Assembly (NCBI GenBank): GCA_007922225.1
Contig: ML680053.1
Span: 15,569,877-15,633,876 of the forward strand
Reading direction: 5' to 3'
Source: Emydura subglobosa
Lineage: Eukaryota > Chordata > Testudines > Chelidae
Length of the DNA stretch: 64,000 bases
Positions 1 to 13,300 of the stretch are shown one piece after another. The translations under genes and the position numbers were made by a program. A model generated the notes under the pieces. It did not search any database and was not told the DNA's origin. It worked only from the letters and a program-made list of their open reading frames with translations. Positions within the stretch are counted from its first letter, which is position 1. Each line of letters opens with the position of its first letter.

Positions 1-417
1 CACAAATTGCATTCATTTATGTCTGATTCTATTCTTTACTATAGTTTCAACCAATTTGCCTGGTACTGAAGTTTAAGCTTGTAATTGCCAATGATCACCT
101 CTGGAGCCTTTTTTTTTAAAAAATTGATGTCATGTTAGCTATCCTCCGGTCATCTGGTACAGAAGCTGATATAAGGAATCCTAGATTTCCATGATAAACA
201 CAAAATTCTCTGATTTTAAAAAAAAAACAACCAAAAATCCATATTTTTCCGTGATTAAAATGAAATGCTGAACTTCAGTTTCCTGCGTCACAATATATAT
301 AAGTATCAGTTGAACACAATGTTTTATTGATATATTATTTTTAGCTGCCAGCCAGAGCCCCGCCATCCAGGGCTGCCAATCAGAGCCTAAACTATTCTCC
401 TGATTATCAGAATTTTT
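1..417 (+). other. CEP295 intron, left edge
   Basis: No exon, RNA gene or recognised repeat seen. AT-rich sequence. The intron continues to 7145 and carries the first DIRS element. Confidence 0.5.
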
Positions 418-420
418 TAT

Positions 421-600
421 TCTTCTTCAGGTGATTGCTCATGTCCATTCCCAATTTAGGTGTGTGTGCTTGCCACATGCACTGGTGCCGGAAACCCTTT
501 TTTCCCTTAGTGGTACCCGTACCAGCCGGCTCTAGCGTCCCCCTGCAGCAGCGCACATGCGCCCACATATAGGCTCCCCCTCCCTCTCAGTTCCTTCTTG
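421..600 (+). repeat. Left terminal inverted repeat of DIRS copy 1
   Basis: Starts TCTTCTTCAGGTGATTGC, then TGCTCATGTCCATTCC, and includes the CCGGCTCTAGCGTCCCC segment. The complementary segment (GGGGGCGCTAGAACCGGC) lies at about 4523-4540. Confidence 0.8.
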
Positions 601-948
601 CCACCAGTGATGGTGCTGGAACGCTCTAGCCTTCGCAAGTTTCTCTCATCTCCCTAGTGGTCTATTCTTCATTTTTTAGTATATATAGTTACTTGTTCGT
701 TACAGTTCTAGTTTTTTAGTGGTTAGATTCGCATGGTCGGGGCATGCCCTGTTCCCCAGGGTTTAAACCCTGCGCTTCCTGTAAGAAGCCTATGGCCAGG
801 AGTGACCCTCATCAAAGTTGTTTAAAGTGTCTGGGGGAAATCCACGTCAGTGAGAAGTATAAGATTTGTAAAAGCTTCTTCCCGAGAACCAAGGAAGTCC
901 ATGACATTTGTCTTTGGGCCATTTTGATGGAGTCGGCTCTTTAGACCA

Positions 949-1653
949 GTGTCGGAGCCCGGCAGGTCGGACTCAGCACGGAGCATGACGGTCTCTGTGC
1001 ACAGTGCCTCTCCGGTGCCCATCTCTTCCTCCTGGCACAGATCTCCCTCCCCAGTTCTGAAGAAGAGGTCTGAGAAAATCAGCACGGAATGGGGACACTC
1101 TCTGGTGGAGACGGCCAAGGGGGACCTGACGAGACCCGTCGGGCCGCCAACTCCCCTTACGTCAGAAGGGTCCCTCACTGCAGCATGTGTTGTCCCTCCA
1201 CCAACTCCGGGTACTGGTAGAGGCCCTCATCGATTAGTGGTGCCTTTGACTCCAGAGGCCTTCCAAGCTATGAAGGATCTCTTGGCACTGCTGGTACTGC
1301 AAACACTGAGGGATAGCAGAGCATCGCACTGGGGCCTGGCACCAGCCTCTCAAGTCAGTTCATTGAGGGACAGGTCTGCTTGCCAGTTGAGGTGCTTTGT
1401 TGAGGCACCGCTCGCTGGTACGCGGGGCGGTCCCCGGAAATTGGGTTACACGCTCCGGGTCAGGACACCGCCAGATCGGGCTCCCAACAACATTCGCCAG
1501 AGGGCCGGCACCCACCCTCCCCGTCCCTTTTCAGGGACCCCTCTCATGAGCAACTCCTTGAACAGGAGGTGTGAACGCTCTTGCAGGTGGGTGCAGTGGA
1601 AGAGGTTCCCAGAGATCTGTGGGGTTGAGGTTTTTACTCCCGCTACTTCTTGA
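949..1653 (+). pseudogene. DIRS copy 1, gag-like ORF (remnant)
   Basis: 234-codon open frame, rich in S, P and R, between the left terminal repeat and the RT. Its position matches the first ORF of DIRS elements; no catalytic motif is expected there. An upstream short open stretch (744-944) has a cysteine pattern (CASCKKPMARSDPHQSCLKC) and probably forms the N-terminal part in another frame, so the frame is broken near 945. Function as a structural protein is inferred from position only. Confidence 0.5.
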
Positions 1654-3087
1654 TCCCAAAGGCAAAGGGAGGGCAAAGGGAGGCCTATTCTGGACTTAAG
1701 GTGTCTGAACCAGTATCTCAGTTTCTAAAGTTTCGCATTGTCTCCCTAGCCACCATCATTCCCTCCCTAGATCTAGGCATTTGGTATGCTATTCTCGATT
1801 TAAAGGATGCCTTCTTTCACATTGCAATTATCCCCAATTACAGAAGGTTCCTGAGATTTATGGTAGGAGACACACTACCAGTTTGCGGTGCTCCCATTTG
1901 ACCTCTCGACAGCACCAAGAGTCTTCACCAAGTACATGTCGGTGGTAGCAGCCTACCTCGGAAGGAGAGGAGTGCAGGTATTCCCTTACCTGGACGACTG
2001 GCTCATCACGGGCAGGTCAAGATCTCCAGTCCATGTCAGCATATCAGTCACCCAAGGTGTTTGTCAGGCACCGGGGCTCCTAATAAACAAACAGAAATCA
2101 GTATTAGTCCCCATGCAAAGGATAGAGTTCATCAGAGCAATGCTGGACTCATCCAGGGCCAGAGCATTCCTTCCAGAGGAAAGATTCCAGGCAATGACAG
2201 AAATCATTACATGTATTTCAGCCCGTCCCCTTATAGCAGTGAGGGTGTGCCTCAGCTTCCTGGGCCACATGGCGGCCTGCACCTACGTGGTTCTCCAGAC
2301 CAGGTTGCTCTTTAGACCCCTCCAGATGTGGTTGGCATCAGTCTATTCTCCGATCAGACACTGCCTGGACAGGATACTTACGGTCCCTTCAGAAATACTT
2401 GCCTCCCTGGTCTGGTGGTTGACTCTGGGTCACGTCCTCTCGGGAATGTCCTATGAAACACCTCAGCTGTCGATAACTATTGTCTCTGATGCCTCGGATC
2501 TGGGATGGGGAGCTCATGTTGTTTCCCTGAAGACCCAGGGTACATGGGCTTCAGGGGAGCTGGGGTTACATATCAATATCAAAGAGCTCAGGGCAATTCA
2601 ACTAGCCTGTGCAGTTTTTCTACCTCATCTTACCAATAGGGTGGTGCGGATTCTCAAGGACAATACTGCCTCCATGTATTATATCAACAGACAAGGGGTG
2701 GCCAGATCCCCTGCCCTGTGTGTAGAGGCCATGCGCTTCTGGGAGTTCTGCATCAGCCACAATATCCACCCAATAATGGTTCAACTCCCAGGGGTCAACA
2801 ACTCTTTAGTGGACCGTCTCAGCAGGGCTCTCTGTTCTCACCATGAGTGGTCCATACACCCGGAGGTGGTGGCTCGTATCTTCCAAAGGTGGGGCAATCC
2901 CTGGATGGACCTCTTTGCCACCAGGGCCAACAGGAAGTGCTGTTGCTTCTGCTCCCACCAGGGCCTCAGTGCAGACTCCATCACTGATGCTTTTCTCCTT
3001 CCCTGGTCAGAGGGGCTCCTGCCTGCCTTCCCACCGATACCTCTGATCCACAAGGTCCTCCTGAAGGTGAAGAGGGACAAGGTATAG
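1650..3087 (+). pseudogene. DIRS copy 1, reverse transcriptase and RNase H (frameshifted)
   Basis: RT begins in one frame (IPSLDLGIWYAILDLKDAFF, 1760-1815) and continues after a shift near 1890 in another (LPFDLSTAPRVFTKYMSV). The catalytic box YLDD is at 1987-1998 and is intact. RNase H follows: IVSDASDLGWGAH (about 2484-2520), KELRAIQLAC (about 2581-2610), and the DNTASMYYINRQG box (about 2660-2697), giving D, E and D catalytic positions. The order RT then RNase H in one long frame is typical of DIRS. It reverse-transcribes and processes the element's RNA in active relatives. The single frameshift and a stop at 3085-3087 make it inactive. Confidence 0.8.
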
Positions 3088-3362
3088 GTTATCCTGGTGG
3101 CACCAGAGTGGCCCAGACAGTATTGGTTTGGAATGCTGGTGGAGCTGGCAGGACCCAGGCATTGGACCCTGCCACTGTGTCCAGACCTTCTGTCCCAGGA
3201 TCAAGGTCGCCAGCTCCACCTGGAGCTGGCCTCCCTACACTTGACGGCTTGGATGCTCCATGGCTGAACCAGGAGGAACAGGCCTATTGAGCCCAGGTTC
3301 AGGGCAGAAAGCCGTCGACCAGATCTGCCTATAGGGCCAAGTGGAAGCACTTCACCTGCTGG

Positions 3363-4284
3363 GTGACCAAATATCGCTTGTCTCCGATGGAGGCATCAAT
3401 GCCTACGATCCTGGAGTATCTGTTCCATTTCAAACAAGAGGGATTGGCCTTCTCATTAGTCAAGGTCCATGTGGTGGCCATATTGGCTTTCCACCCCTTG
3501 ATGGAAGGTAGAACAGGTTTCTCTCATGGAATGACTAGGTTCCTCCAAGGGCTGGAAGGGCTTTTCCCGCTGATAAGGGAGCCTTCTCCTCAGTGGGACT
3601 TAAACTTGGTCCTTTCCAGATTTACCGGACCGCCCTTCGAGCCCATGGCCTTGTGCTCCCTTACATGCCTGTCATGGAAGATCACTTTCCTGGTTGCTAT
3701 CAGACACTTGACTGGCGGACTTGAGATCAGGACTTTAACGGTGGAGTCACCATACACTGTGTTCTTCAAAGACAAGGTCCCTGCTACGACCACATCCGGC
3801 CTTTTTATCTAAGGTGGTCTCCCATTTTCACCTGAATCAGGAGATCTTCCTGCCTGTTTTCTGCCCCAACCCGCACAACTCCAGTGAAGAGAGATGCTTG
3901 CACACTCTCAACGTGAGGAGGGCCCTGGCGCTTTATATTGATAGGATGAAGTCCTTCCATTGCTCTACTCAGCTCTTCATGGCGGTTGCAGACCGGATGA
4001 AGGACCTACTGGTTTCCTTGCAGCGTCTTTCTAAGTGGATCATGGCCTGCATCCGGGTCTGTTATGAGCAGGCTGGAGTCGTGCTTCCGGTGTCCTTGAC
4101 AGCCCACTCAACGAGAGCGCAAGCATCATCTGTGGCCTTCCAAGCGCATGTCCCTATATTGGACATCTGCAGGACAGCTACCTGGTCATCCGTGCATACC
4201 TTTGCGTCCCACTATGCCTTGACACAGCAAGCCCGGGACAACGCCGACTTTGGTAAAGCAGTGCTTCAAGGGTCACGTCCATGA
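3363..4284 (+). pseudogene. DIRS copy 1, tyrosine recombinase (frameshifted)
   Basis: N-terminal half open at 3363-3812 (starts MTKYRLSPMEASMPTILEYL); C-terminal half open at 3814-4284. A single-base shift near 3800 separates them. The C-terminal part carries the conserved HSTRAQASS and DICRTATWSS boxes and SHYALTQQA with the candidate nucleophilic tyrosine (about 4102-4225). This enzyme replaces a DDE integrase in DIRS elements and explains the absent target-site duplication. Confidence 0.78.
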
Positions 4285-4374
4285 ACTCCTACCCTCCTCT
4301 GGAGACACTGCTGGTGAGTCACCTAAGTTGGGAATGGACATGAGCAAACACTTGAAGAAAGAACGGTTCCTTTC

Positions 4375-4662
4375 CTCAAAACTCTTGTTCTTCGAGCTGT
4401 GTGGCTCATGTCCATTCCACACCTGCCCTTCTTCCCCTCAGTCGGAGTTCCAGCAAAAAGGAACTGAGAGGCAGAGGGAACTGGCAGTGCCTATATGTGG
4501 GCAGATATGCACGCCGCTGCAGGGGGCGCTAGAACCGGCTGGTACCGGTACCACTAACGGGAAAAAAATTACCAGTGCATGTGGTGAGCACACACGCGGA
4601 GATGTGTTGCTCATGTCCATTCCCAATTTAGAAGAACAAGTTATGAGGTAAGCAACCGTTCT
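4375..4662 (-). repeat. Right terminal inverted repeat and palindromic end of DIRS copy 1
   Basis: Contains the inverted copy of the left repeat. In addition the segment starting CTTGTTCTTCGAG (about 4385) is the imperfect inverse of AGAAGAACAAGTTATGAGG (about 4632), so the right end folds on itself over about 260 bases. Confidence 0.7.
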
Positions 4663-5619
4663 TTATCCAGTCTGGCCCTGGTACTAATTAGAATGGATAT
4701 TCGGGGTTCCACTATGTTTTTATTTTTTCACAAAATATTAAAACTGAAGTGTCTCTGTAAAACGCAAATTCTGCATTTTTCTGTGGCGAACAGATTTCTA
4801 GGATCACTGCTTATTACTGTTTGTTTAATCTGTTTGTTCCAAAACCTTCTCTATTTACTGATGTCTCAATCTGGGAAAGTTCCTCAGATTTGTCACCTGA
4901 AATCAGGTCACTGTTCTATCCCACCTGCCCTGCTTTCACCTTTCCCTGATCATCCTTTTTTTTCTGCCTTATCCCAGATGTCTAGTATAATTGCAAACAG
5001 ACCAGTCATGTCATATGTCTCACTAAACAGAGTCTGATAGATTCAGTGTTTATATTGGAGACTTCTCAGGAACACCAAGATTTAGGTAGTTGAATTATTT
5101 TTATTGAATGAGCATGTTGTCAGGGGCAAATGCATACTGCTGGAGGTGCTATATGTCAGATGTGATTTTGACTGAAAGTGCCTGTGTTCACACCCTGCAC
5201 TCCAGTAATAATCTTTGTACAAACTCTGTCTTGTGAGGTACTTTTGAAAACTAATAACTTGCTGATCAATAATGTCATGGTGAAATATATGTAGCAACAT
5301 TATATGTAAAGTTATGAATTCCCAGTGTATGATGATGATAGTGCATGCTGAAACCCACAGCTCTGTTTAGGCAAAAGTTGCTAAACAGGTCTGTCCTAAA
5401 CACACACATTCCTTTGTTTATCTCAGTTTATGTATAAGTAGTAAACAGGGTCCTTAAGAAAGCAGGAGGAGGTAAACCAGTTTCTCAAAGACAAAGGATA
5501 ACCTGACACCTCTAACCCAGAGTCATCAAAGTTGATTGGCAATAATTGATCAAGTGGCCATTCTTTGGCAATAAAGGGGGACAGAAACATATCAATCTGC
5601 ATTTTAGCAAGCAACAACA
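4663..5619 (+). other. CEP295 intron, no recognised feature
   Basis: AT-rich with short open stretches on both strands that lack splice context or family motifs. I see nothing to annotate. Confidence 0.4.
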
Positions 5620-6130
5620 TGAAACCTTTCACCATGAAGACTCCATGTCTCTGTTCTCACAGCTGGAAGGAATTTTATTTAGGGATAACGCTTAGGAAAA
5701 TGCATTTCAAAGGGTGACTGGACTACAAAAGTGATGAGGAGCAAAAACACCCCAGGTTGTCTTTCTTTCTATTCCCTATTTTTCTACTTCTCTCTTTCTT
5801 TCACCTAAAATGACAAAGGAACCAGCCTTTTGACTTTGGGGGTTCCTGACCTGAGAATTTGGTCAGCAATGGGAACATGTGGTTAAGGATTTTACCTTGG
5901 ACCAAGTCTAGTTTAAGTTCTGGCTGCTAGAGAGTGTTTTTTTAATCTTTAATTCACTTGTAACCATTGCTGACTTCAATACCTTACACTTGTACTCACT
6001 TAAAATCTTTGTTTGTAATTAAACTTGTTTTATTTTTTTTAATCAAAATTAATCCAGTGTTGTGTTTAAATTGAAATGTTGGGTAATTCCAGTTACAGTA
6101 GCAAACTGTTGCATATCTACCCCTGATGGG
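5620..6130 (+). mobile_element. LTR-like retroelement relic (solo LTR candidate)
   Basis: The stretch around 5960-6110 (CACTTGTAACCATTGCTGAC, then AATTAAACTTGTTTTATT, then CCAGTGTTGTG and a TGGGTAATTCCA element) matches my memory of the R-U5 end of reptile endogenous retroviral LTRs. The 5' edge is uncertain and no target-site duplication was found. No gag, pol or env sequence accompanies it. Confidence 0.45.
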
Positions 6131-6145
6131 GGCATGATTAGAATG

Positions 6146-7145
6146 GACCTCTAATATATCAGTTGCTCAGGATAGGGCTGGACAATGCAGAACACATATT
6201 TTGGGGAAAATTTGGCACTGGAAGTGTGTTGGGGCCACCCTGCAAGTAGTAACCAGGGCTGCTGGAAGCCAGAGTGTGGCTGGTGTTTTGCTAACAAGGC
6301 TGCTAGTGTCAATGTTGCTGGACTGAGACTGTAGCCATACATAGATATTCAGGGTGTGACTGTCATACCGTTTGTGAGATACAGCAGCAAAGCATTGTGA
6401 GGCGCCCAAGGTTGCAGGACAGGTGGTGATGCAGCATCTCATTGGTCTGAATTGCACCCCGGAATGTGACCGTGATCATTAAAGATCTTGTGGTATGTTC
6501 TATAAGAGTAAAAATTTCAAATAGATTCTGTATCCTTCGTTACCTATCGCAAGGTGTTTTGGGCTGCTATTGTTCCCAGATACTGCAGAGACTTCTGCAT
6601 AATAAATCCCTAGGGGAAAAAAATAAGCCACTTCAGAGGGTTGTGAAGTGCAATTTATGCTTTGTATCTATTAGCTATTTCAGAGATATTGTGAGACTAA
6701 TATTAATGTTAGCGAAATGTGTCGAGAATCTTTGATGAAAAGCAGTATAGAACTGCAAAATACACTTATTCTGAATTGAGTTGCAAGATGGGGACTTTGT
6801 TCTGCCCCTCCCTCATGAAAATTGTCAATAGAACTGAAATGAATAGACCACTTTTATTTTATCAATTTTATTAATTTGAGAGTAACTATTGTAAGCAATA
6901 TGTAATATAGCCCTGTACAATGAAATTTTACTTAAAGCAACCACCAAACGGACAATAAGAATCTGTTCTCCAATCAAAATCAAGTAAAATTATACTGTAA
7001 ACTTTGGGGCTACTTTTAGAGATCAATAGAGATTGCCTACTGTAGTGTAGGTTTCACTGCCAGTGATTTGGGACATAAGATTTAATTATGTTTTATGCTT
7101 CTGTCATTTTAATTCTGGAGAATCTCTGTAATTTCTCTGTGATAG
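6146..7145 (+). other. CEP295 intron, mostly unassigned
   Basis: A start GGATAGGGCTGGACAA near 6173 resembles the hAT end at 9815 but no matching right end was found. The remainder is unremarkable. Confidence 0.35.
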
Positions 7146-7355
7146 ATAGAGCGAATAGAGCAACAAAAACAGCAGCAACTAACATTGCTTAAGCAAATTG
7201 AAGAAAAGAGAATACGCTTAGAGGCAGACTTCCTGCAGGTCCAAATGCAGGCTCAGCTGGCAGAAATAAAGGAAAGAGAGCAAGAGGAGAGAGCTCAAAA
7301 CTCACAGCTGAGTTTTGACCCAATTATGAACCAACAGAGTGAAGTGGAACACAAG
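7146..7355 (+). CDS. CEP295: CEP295 exon a (coiled coil)
   Basis: Acceptor gtgatag before [12 protein letters not shown]; donor AAG|gtaaag. 70 codons, phase 0 to 0. Very rich in Q, E and K, ending [10 protein letters not shown]. An acceptor four bases later is possible but would break the frame. Confidence 0.88.
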
Positions 7356-10300
7356 GTAAAGTAAGAGCACTTTGTATCTCAATTCAGAGAGCTCGTTCCC
7401 ATTGCTAAATTGGAATAACTGTTTAAACTTTATTTTCAACTTGTGTGCCGTGAGGCGGGATTTTCTAGACTCAAAATGCATTTGTGGTAAGTGTAAGCAC
7501 TGATTCACTTGACATCTGTAGATTTTGGGTATTGGTTTATTTCTGCAGGATAGTAGGATATTTATCATAGAGGCTAGAAAATGTTAGCTACATGACTTGG
7601 GTTCTGTGCATAAGTTGTGCAATGAGCCATATCATTTCCTTCTGTGCAGAAATGCATGGGAAAAAGGAAAGACTTGGGTGGGGGGAGAAGCCTTTTTTAA
7701 TTATACAGAAACCCCAAACATTATCACCCTCAGGAGGAGGGGGAAGTGAATGAGGATGTGGAAAGGGCATGGTCTAATTGTTGCTTTTAAGTGATCTTGA
7801 GGCATCTTCTTTCCTGGCCCCCGTTCCCACTTTAAATGCAGTTATTGTTCTCCTAGTCTGTGGGCTGGACCCCTGTACCTCTCTGAAATAAGCTGCAGAT
7901 CAACTATGAGTAGCATTAACTTCCACAATGTGCTAGCATGTACCGGTAATACCAATTTGGCAGGGGAGACTGTAGCCTTAGACCAACTGCTCCAGAAGAT
8001 GGCACCCCAGCTCTACTGCCTCAGGCTGAAATTTCATGCACTCCAAAAAAACATTGGGAGGAATGGTTTCTGCTGGCTTAAGAGTAAGAGTGAACATGGT
8101 GCCTAGCATTAATCTTACTGTAATATGTTTTATATGCATTGTTTGAATTTTCCCACCTAAACAATTTGTTTCCTGTTAGAATGAAACTGCTGCAGTGCCA
8201 GAAACTAGCAGTTCTAAAGAGGAAAATAATATACAGATGATTCGTAACTATCAACAACGTCTTCTACAGCAAAACAGGTACTTTTCCCCATGTAAAATTA
8301 ATATCTTGAGTGGATTGTTGGAATTATTTTGTAATTGAAAGCTGTTCTTCATGGTATATAGGAAATAAATGTTTTTGTTCTGTTTAGATTGCACAAACAG
8401 TCAGTTGACGAAGCCAGAAAACAGTTGCAGGAATATCAGAATAAACTGAAGCAAAGATATCCATCTATTTCTACACCATTAGACTCTGTGATTACATTGC
8501 AGTCAAGGTTTATTAACTTAAAACCTACTAGCTGTGAATCAGTTTTACAAATGCATGGAGCTGCAGTACTTCATAGAGATTATCCAGTTTATCAGTCACC
8601 TGCACAAGTTCATGTACAAGAGTATGCTCAGCCATTAACCACGCATTCAAGAACACATTTCATGTTGGAAAAGCCATTTGAACAAAGAGACAAAGAACAA
8701 AGGCATAACATGGGGTCTAGTGGACAGGTACAATCTATAGATTCCTCACAGTTGGAGCAAAGGCAATTTCAGTTACCACAACAGAGTTACTCTTTGCAAG
8801 AACAGATAGAAATATTGGGTACTTCTGATAATCAGGTCAGAGAGTTGTCAGAATCTCAGAAGCTGCCGGGGTCAATCATGATGACTTCACAAGATACTTC
8901 AGTTATGATGCAAACAGAGGCACAGATACAACAGGTCAGTTTAACATTGCCTGCAGAAGAATCATCTGTGCCTTCAAGAATCCTGGATCTTGATAAAAAG
9001 TCAGTAATATCTTCGAAGATGTCAAATCTACTAATAGAGACAGAAGCACAAAAACAGCCCCAGTTTATAGGTCTTGATATGCCAGCAGCAGAGGGGTCTC
9101 TAGCTCAGGCTGCATTATTTGATTCTTCAGAATACCAGCAGGTACCTGCAGAGAATGGCATAAAGACCACTTTTGAACCTGAGACTGGGGCGATTAAGGA
9201 GTTCTTGGCATCCAAAAATGGAGGTGCATCTTTGTTAAATTATTCCAATATACTAAAGTTGAGAGAGAGCGTGCTAGCTTCTTCAGAGAGCATTCAAGCT
9301 CAACAAGACCATTTGAAAGAACTGCAAGAGCAACTGGATGTACAGAGAGAAGCTCTTCTTTCTAGACAGAGAATGCAGGAAGAATTGCTTTTACGTAAGC
9401 AGACTAAATTGAAGGAACAGATGCAGAGACAACAAGAGGCTTTGAAGGATTTTCTTAACAGGCAGGTATGTTTTGTAAATGTAACATAAGGAGTTGTCTG
9501 CTAGTAGGTGTCTGGTTACAGAACAGACTTTGCAAATTAGCAGATTTCCCTACGTAGTATGCAGACTTAGAGGGTGTGCGTTTGTCCTTTACTAAAACTG
9601 ACCCAAACTAGTGATCTGTGGCCTTTGTGATCTGTAATAAGGGGTTCTGTTAGATGAGCCATGAGAGCCTCTCTCTGTCCAGTCATACAGGAACTGTGCT
9701 AAGCTTGTCTCAGCTTGAACTCAGAATGTGATGTTCATTGAAGTAGTTACAGTTTTTGAAATATTTGTAGGCATGATTATTCAGCTTTACAATCTTTAAA
9801 TGATCGCTCTAGGATAGGGCTCGACAAACCCCGGGTGCCAGGTTGCCATGGCGCCTAGAAATTTAAGACTGGCGCCTAGTATTTCTCTGGGAGGAGCGGC
9901 TGCTGCGCTCTGGCCAGGGTGCTACTGTGCCCATGTGGCAGGGCTGGGAGGGAGGAGGGTGCCCCGCCGCTGGGCCCACGTTGTGGGAGAGGGGCGGGAG
10001 GGGAGAGTGGCTGCTGTGCTCTGACCAGGGTGCCCTGCGGCTGAGCCCACGTTGTCTGGCTCCTTAATTTTTGGGCTGGTTCCTAGCTCCAAAACAAATT
10101 TGTCAAGCCCTGCTCTAGAATTAAGGGTATAATGAACACCTCTGTCAGATAAACTGTTTTAAAAAACTAAGCTGTGCTTTTTATATGTGCAGTCAGGAAA
10201 ATTTGGTTTTAAAATTGCTTATATTGGCTGAATTCTATTTTGTTAAATTGTTTTTGAATAGCAGTAATGCTGTCAGACTTTGAATTGGTTTTTAATCCCT

Positions 10301-13300
10301 CTTAGATGTATAAAATAACCCCGGTTCTGTTTACAAAGGAATTTAAAGATGAAATTCACATTTGTAAAGGCTGATCTATTTCGAAAGGCAATTTTCTTGT
10401 TCTGCCTCTCAGTTCTAACCTTGTTTGAATTCAGGCTTCTCCTGAGCAGGTAGTAAGCTGTATTGTGATATTTGAGATATGGACAAATATCCATTAAGGG
10501 CTAGGCTGGCACTATCATAATTGTCACTTGTAATCTAAGAGAAACTCCTTTCCAAAACCCTCTAATTTATGGGACCTTTTCTAAAGATTTTCCTTTGCTG
10601 AATTTTCCTTTTTTGGGGAGATGATGGGGGAGAGGATGGTAGTGAAGAGATCAAATCGCAGTCTATGAACTAAGCTACTGTTTGTTTGAACGTACAGAAT
10701 CATGTTCATGTACTAAAAATTTCCAGGATGCCAATGTTTACAGTAAAAAAACTTGCCCATAAAGTCACCCAAGGGATCTCCTTTTAGTTACCATTCTAAG
10801 ATTAGAGTTGGGTGAAAATTTTTCAGCAAATAGTGAATTTGCTGAAAAATAGTTTCAGGGTGACCAAAACTATTCGAAGTAGGATTGAATTCAGCGAATA
10901 GTTCATCGGAATAAAAAAAGAGTAAATTGTTTTTGAAAGTCAAAACATTTTAACTTTTGTCTTTAAATGAGCTGTTGTGAAACAACCCATTCTGTTTCAG
11001 CAAGAAACCAAAATAGTTCATTTTTGGTTCAAAATGAACTCATTTTTTTTCTACATATTTTGGTTCAGCCACTGAACCAAAAACTCAATTATTTGCTCAA
11101 CTCGATTCAGTATAGTTCATAATATCTTTAGGTTAGGTAAGTCTCTCTCTTTATGGAAGCTGGCTATACAGAAACTCTTGCCTTATTTTATTTAAACCAA
11201 TCTAAAACAGCAGGCATCATAAAGAATGACTTAATGCTGCTTTGGCTCTCAGCCTTTCATTTTAGCAGTCTTCAGAGAACTAAAATCCCTGTCCTTGGTA
11301 ACTGAGTAGAAACACTATTTCAGGATTTGATCCTGCAAGAAACAGTATTCTGGCCCAATCCAGCAAAACACTTAAACACACAACTAATTAACTTGTAACA
11401 AGTACTCACATGCTTAGGCGTTTTGCTGGGTTGAGCTCTTGGAACTTTTTTTTCTCATCTTCTGGAAAGTGCTGATGTGTAGTAGTGTATGTGGGACACA
11501 CGAGAAAATAGAGGTTTAGTAAAATGGGTGTGAAAATAATCTTAGCTACTGTTACTTCCTTTTTTAAGGCAGAAGAATCTGTCCCGTACAGAGAGATGAC
11601 AGAAACACAGAAGTCAGACCACTTCCGTCTGATGACTTACCTTTTCAAAGATGCAGAAAATAAATATCAAGAAGTTAATTGTGGTGATATGAGCCAATAT
11701 GATGAAAATAGATTGCTTTCACAAAGTATCAGTCAAATCGGTGAGGCCATTTATAATGTTTTATTATAAAGCTGCTGCTCATTTTTTTTTAGTTGTAACT
11801 GGTTTCTTTTCTCTTCCCTCAAACTGGATCTTCAACTGCTTATATCATGTTGCAAAAATGTAAATTGCAGAACATTATTTTTATATTACAGAGCGATCTC
11901 AAAGAACAGAAGAGATGAGAGAACAGAGATGGCGAACTTCAAAACCGCCTCTGGCTAAAATCAAGTTAGGGCTGGATTTGGAACAACATGAACTAAGTGT
12001 AATACCAGAACTAGACACGCCAAGAAGTGGCAAAGTTTCTTTTACAGGTAAAAAAAAATTCTAGATGTTTTCTTTTGCTTGAAATATAATTCATGAAGTA
12101 AGAAATGAGCATTTTTTCTGTAAGACTTTGAGGTGGTTGCGGGTAAAGCAGGGGTCTCAGCTGTAACTTTATTGAGATTCAGGTACTTATTTTTTTTTTA
12201 TTTATATAGCAGCAAAAAGCATATTGTAAACCAGTGCCTTTCTTGAAGAAATTACAACTTAAATACAAACTATAAAGGAAAATTGCATGGAATTTAATTT
12301 TGTGGCCTTGGTTATCCTGTTGGTTACTTGCATGCCCCTCCCAGTGCAGTATGGTTGGATGATCAAGCCCTATTTTTATATTAAGGGATTCCCTTCATAG
12401 TGAAGGTTAATGACTTTAAAAATAAAATATGGAATATCTAAAATCTTAACTTTCACATTGTTAATTTTTGGGATTTTATATCAAATATGTAGCTTAAGTG
12501 TAAGTGTTACTTTATGAATTGCCCAGGAATCATCTTTGAAGTAGTTTTGCTCTATAGAAATTCTACAAATGTTAAATGCTGTACACCAGCAGTGGGTTGC
12601 TAGAGCATACCTAGAATATGCACCTAAATAAATAAATAAATTTAAATAATAATAAGGGGTGGAGTCAAATTGCTACAGAACTTTTAATAAGTTTGTTGTA
12701 CGGTTTAAGAAATGCTGTAATAGTGTAACAATGCAGGGGAAAATGTCAACTTATATTTTCAGACTGAAGTTTGATTATCTTCCATGGTTACATGTAACAA
12801 CTAAGAGGACTAATGCTGAAAGAACAGGTGGATGAGGGTTTTGTTTTTAAAAAAAAAAAAAAATTACAAAATCGTCTAAAACACAGGACTTGGTAGTGAT
12901 GGGGGGACTTCAGCTATTCAGCTATCTCTCGGGAAAATAATACAGCAGGGATAGATGATGCAATAAGTTCTTTAAATGCCTACCTGAAAGGGGGTTCCAG
13001 GGAGGATGGGGCTAGGCTGTTCTCGGTGGTGGCAGATGACAGAACAAGGAGCAATGGTCTCAAGTTGCAGCTGGGGAAGTCTAGGTTGGACATTAGGAAA
13101 ACGTTTTTCACTAGGAGGGTGGTGAAGCACTGGAATGGGTTACCTAGGAAGGTGGTGGAATCTCCATCTTTAGAGGTTTTTAAGCTGAGGCTTGACAAAG
13201 CCCTGGCTGGGATGATATAGCTGAGGTTAGTCCTGCTTTGAGCAGGGGGTTGGACTAGATGACCTCCTGAGGTCCCTTCCAACTCTAATATTCTATGATT

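Larger units (their letters stand above)
418..4662 (+). mobile_element. DIRS-type tyrosine-recombinase retrotransposon, copy 1
   Basis: About 4.2 kb in the CEP295 intron, same strand as the gene. Order: left terminal repeat (from about 421), gag-like reading frame, reverse transcriptase, RNase H, tyrosine recombinase, then a right end that is an inverted copy of the left end. Both ends share TGCTCATGTCCATTCC and the CCGGCT/AGCCGG region in opposite orientation. No target-site duplication is visible, as expected for an element integrated by a tyrosine recombinase. Frameshifts near 1650, 1890, 3087-3363 and 3812 show it is dead. Edges are set by comparison with copy 2 and are accurate to about 10 bases. 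Dam-like methyltransferase, found in some DIRS elements, was not recognised. Confidence 0.85.

Noticed and set aside
6173..6470. hAT-like start GGATAGGGCTGGACAA
   Set aside because: No matching inverted right end or target duplication.
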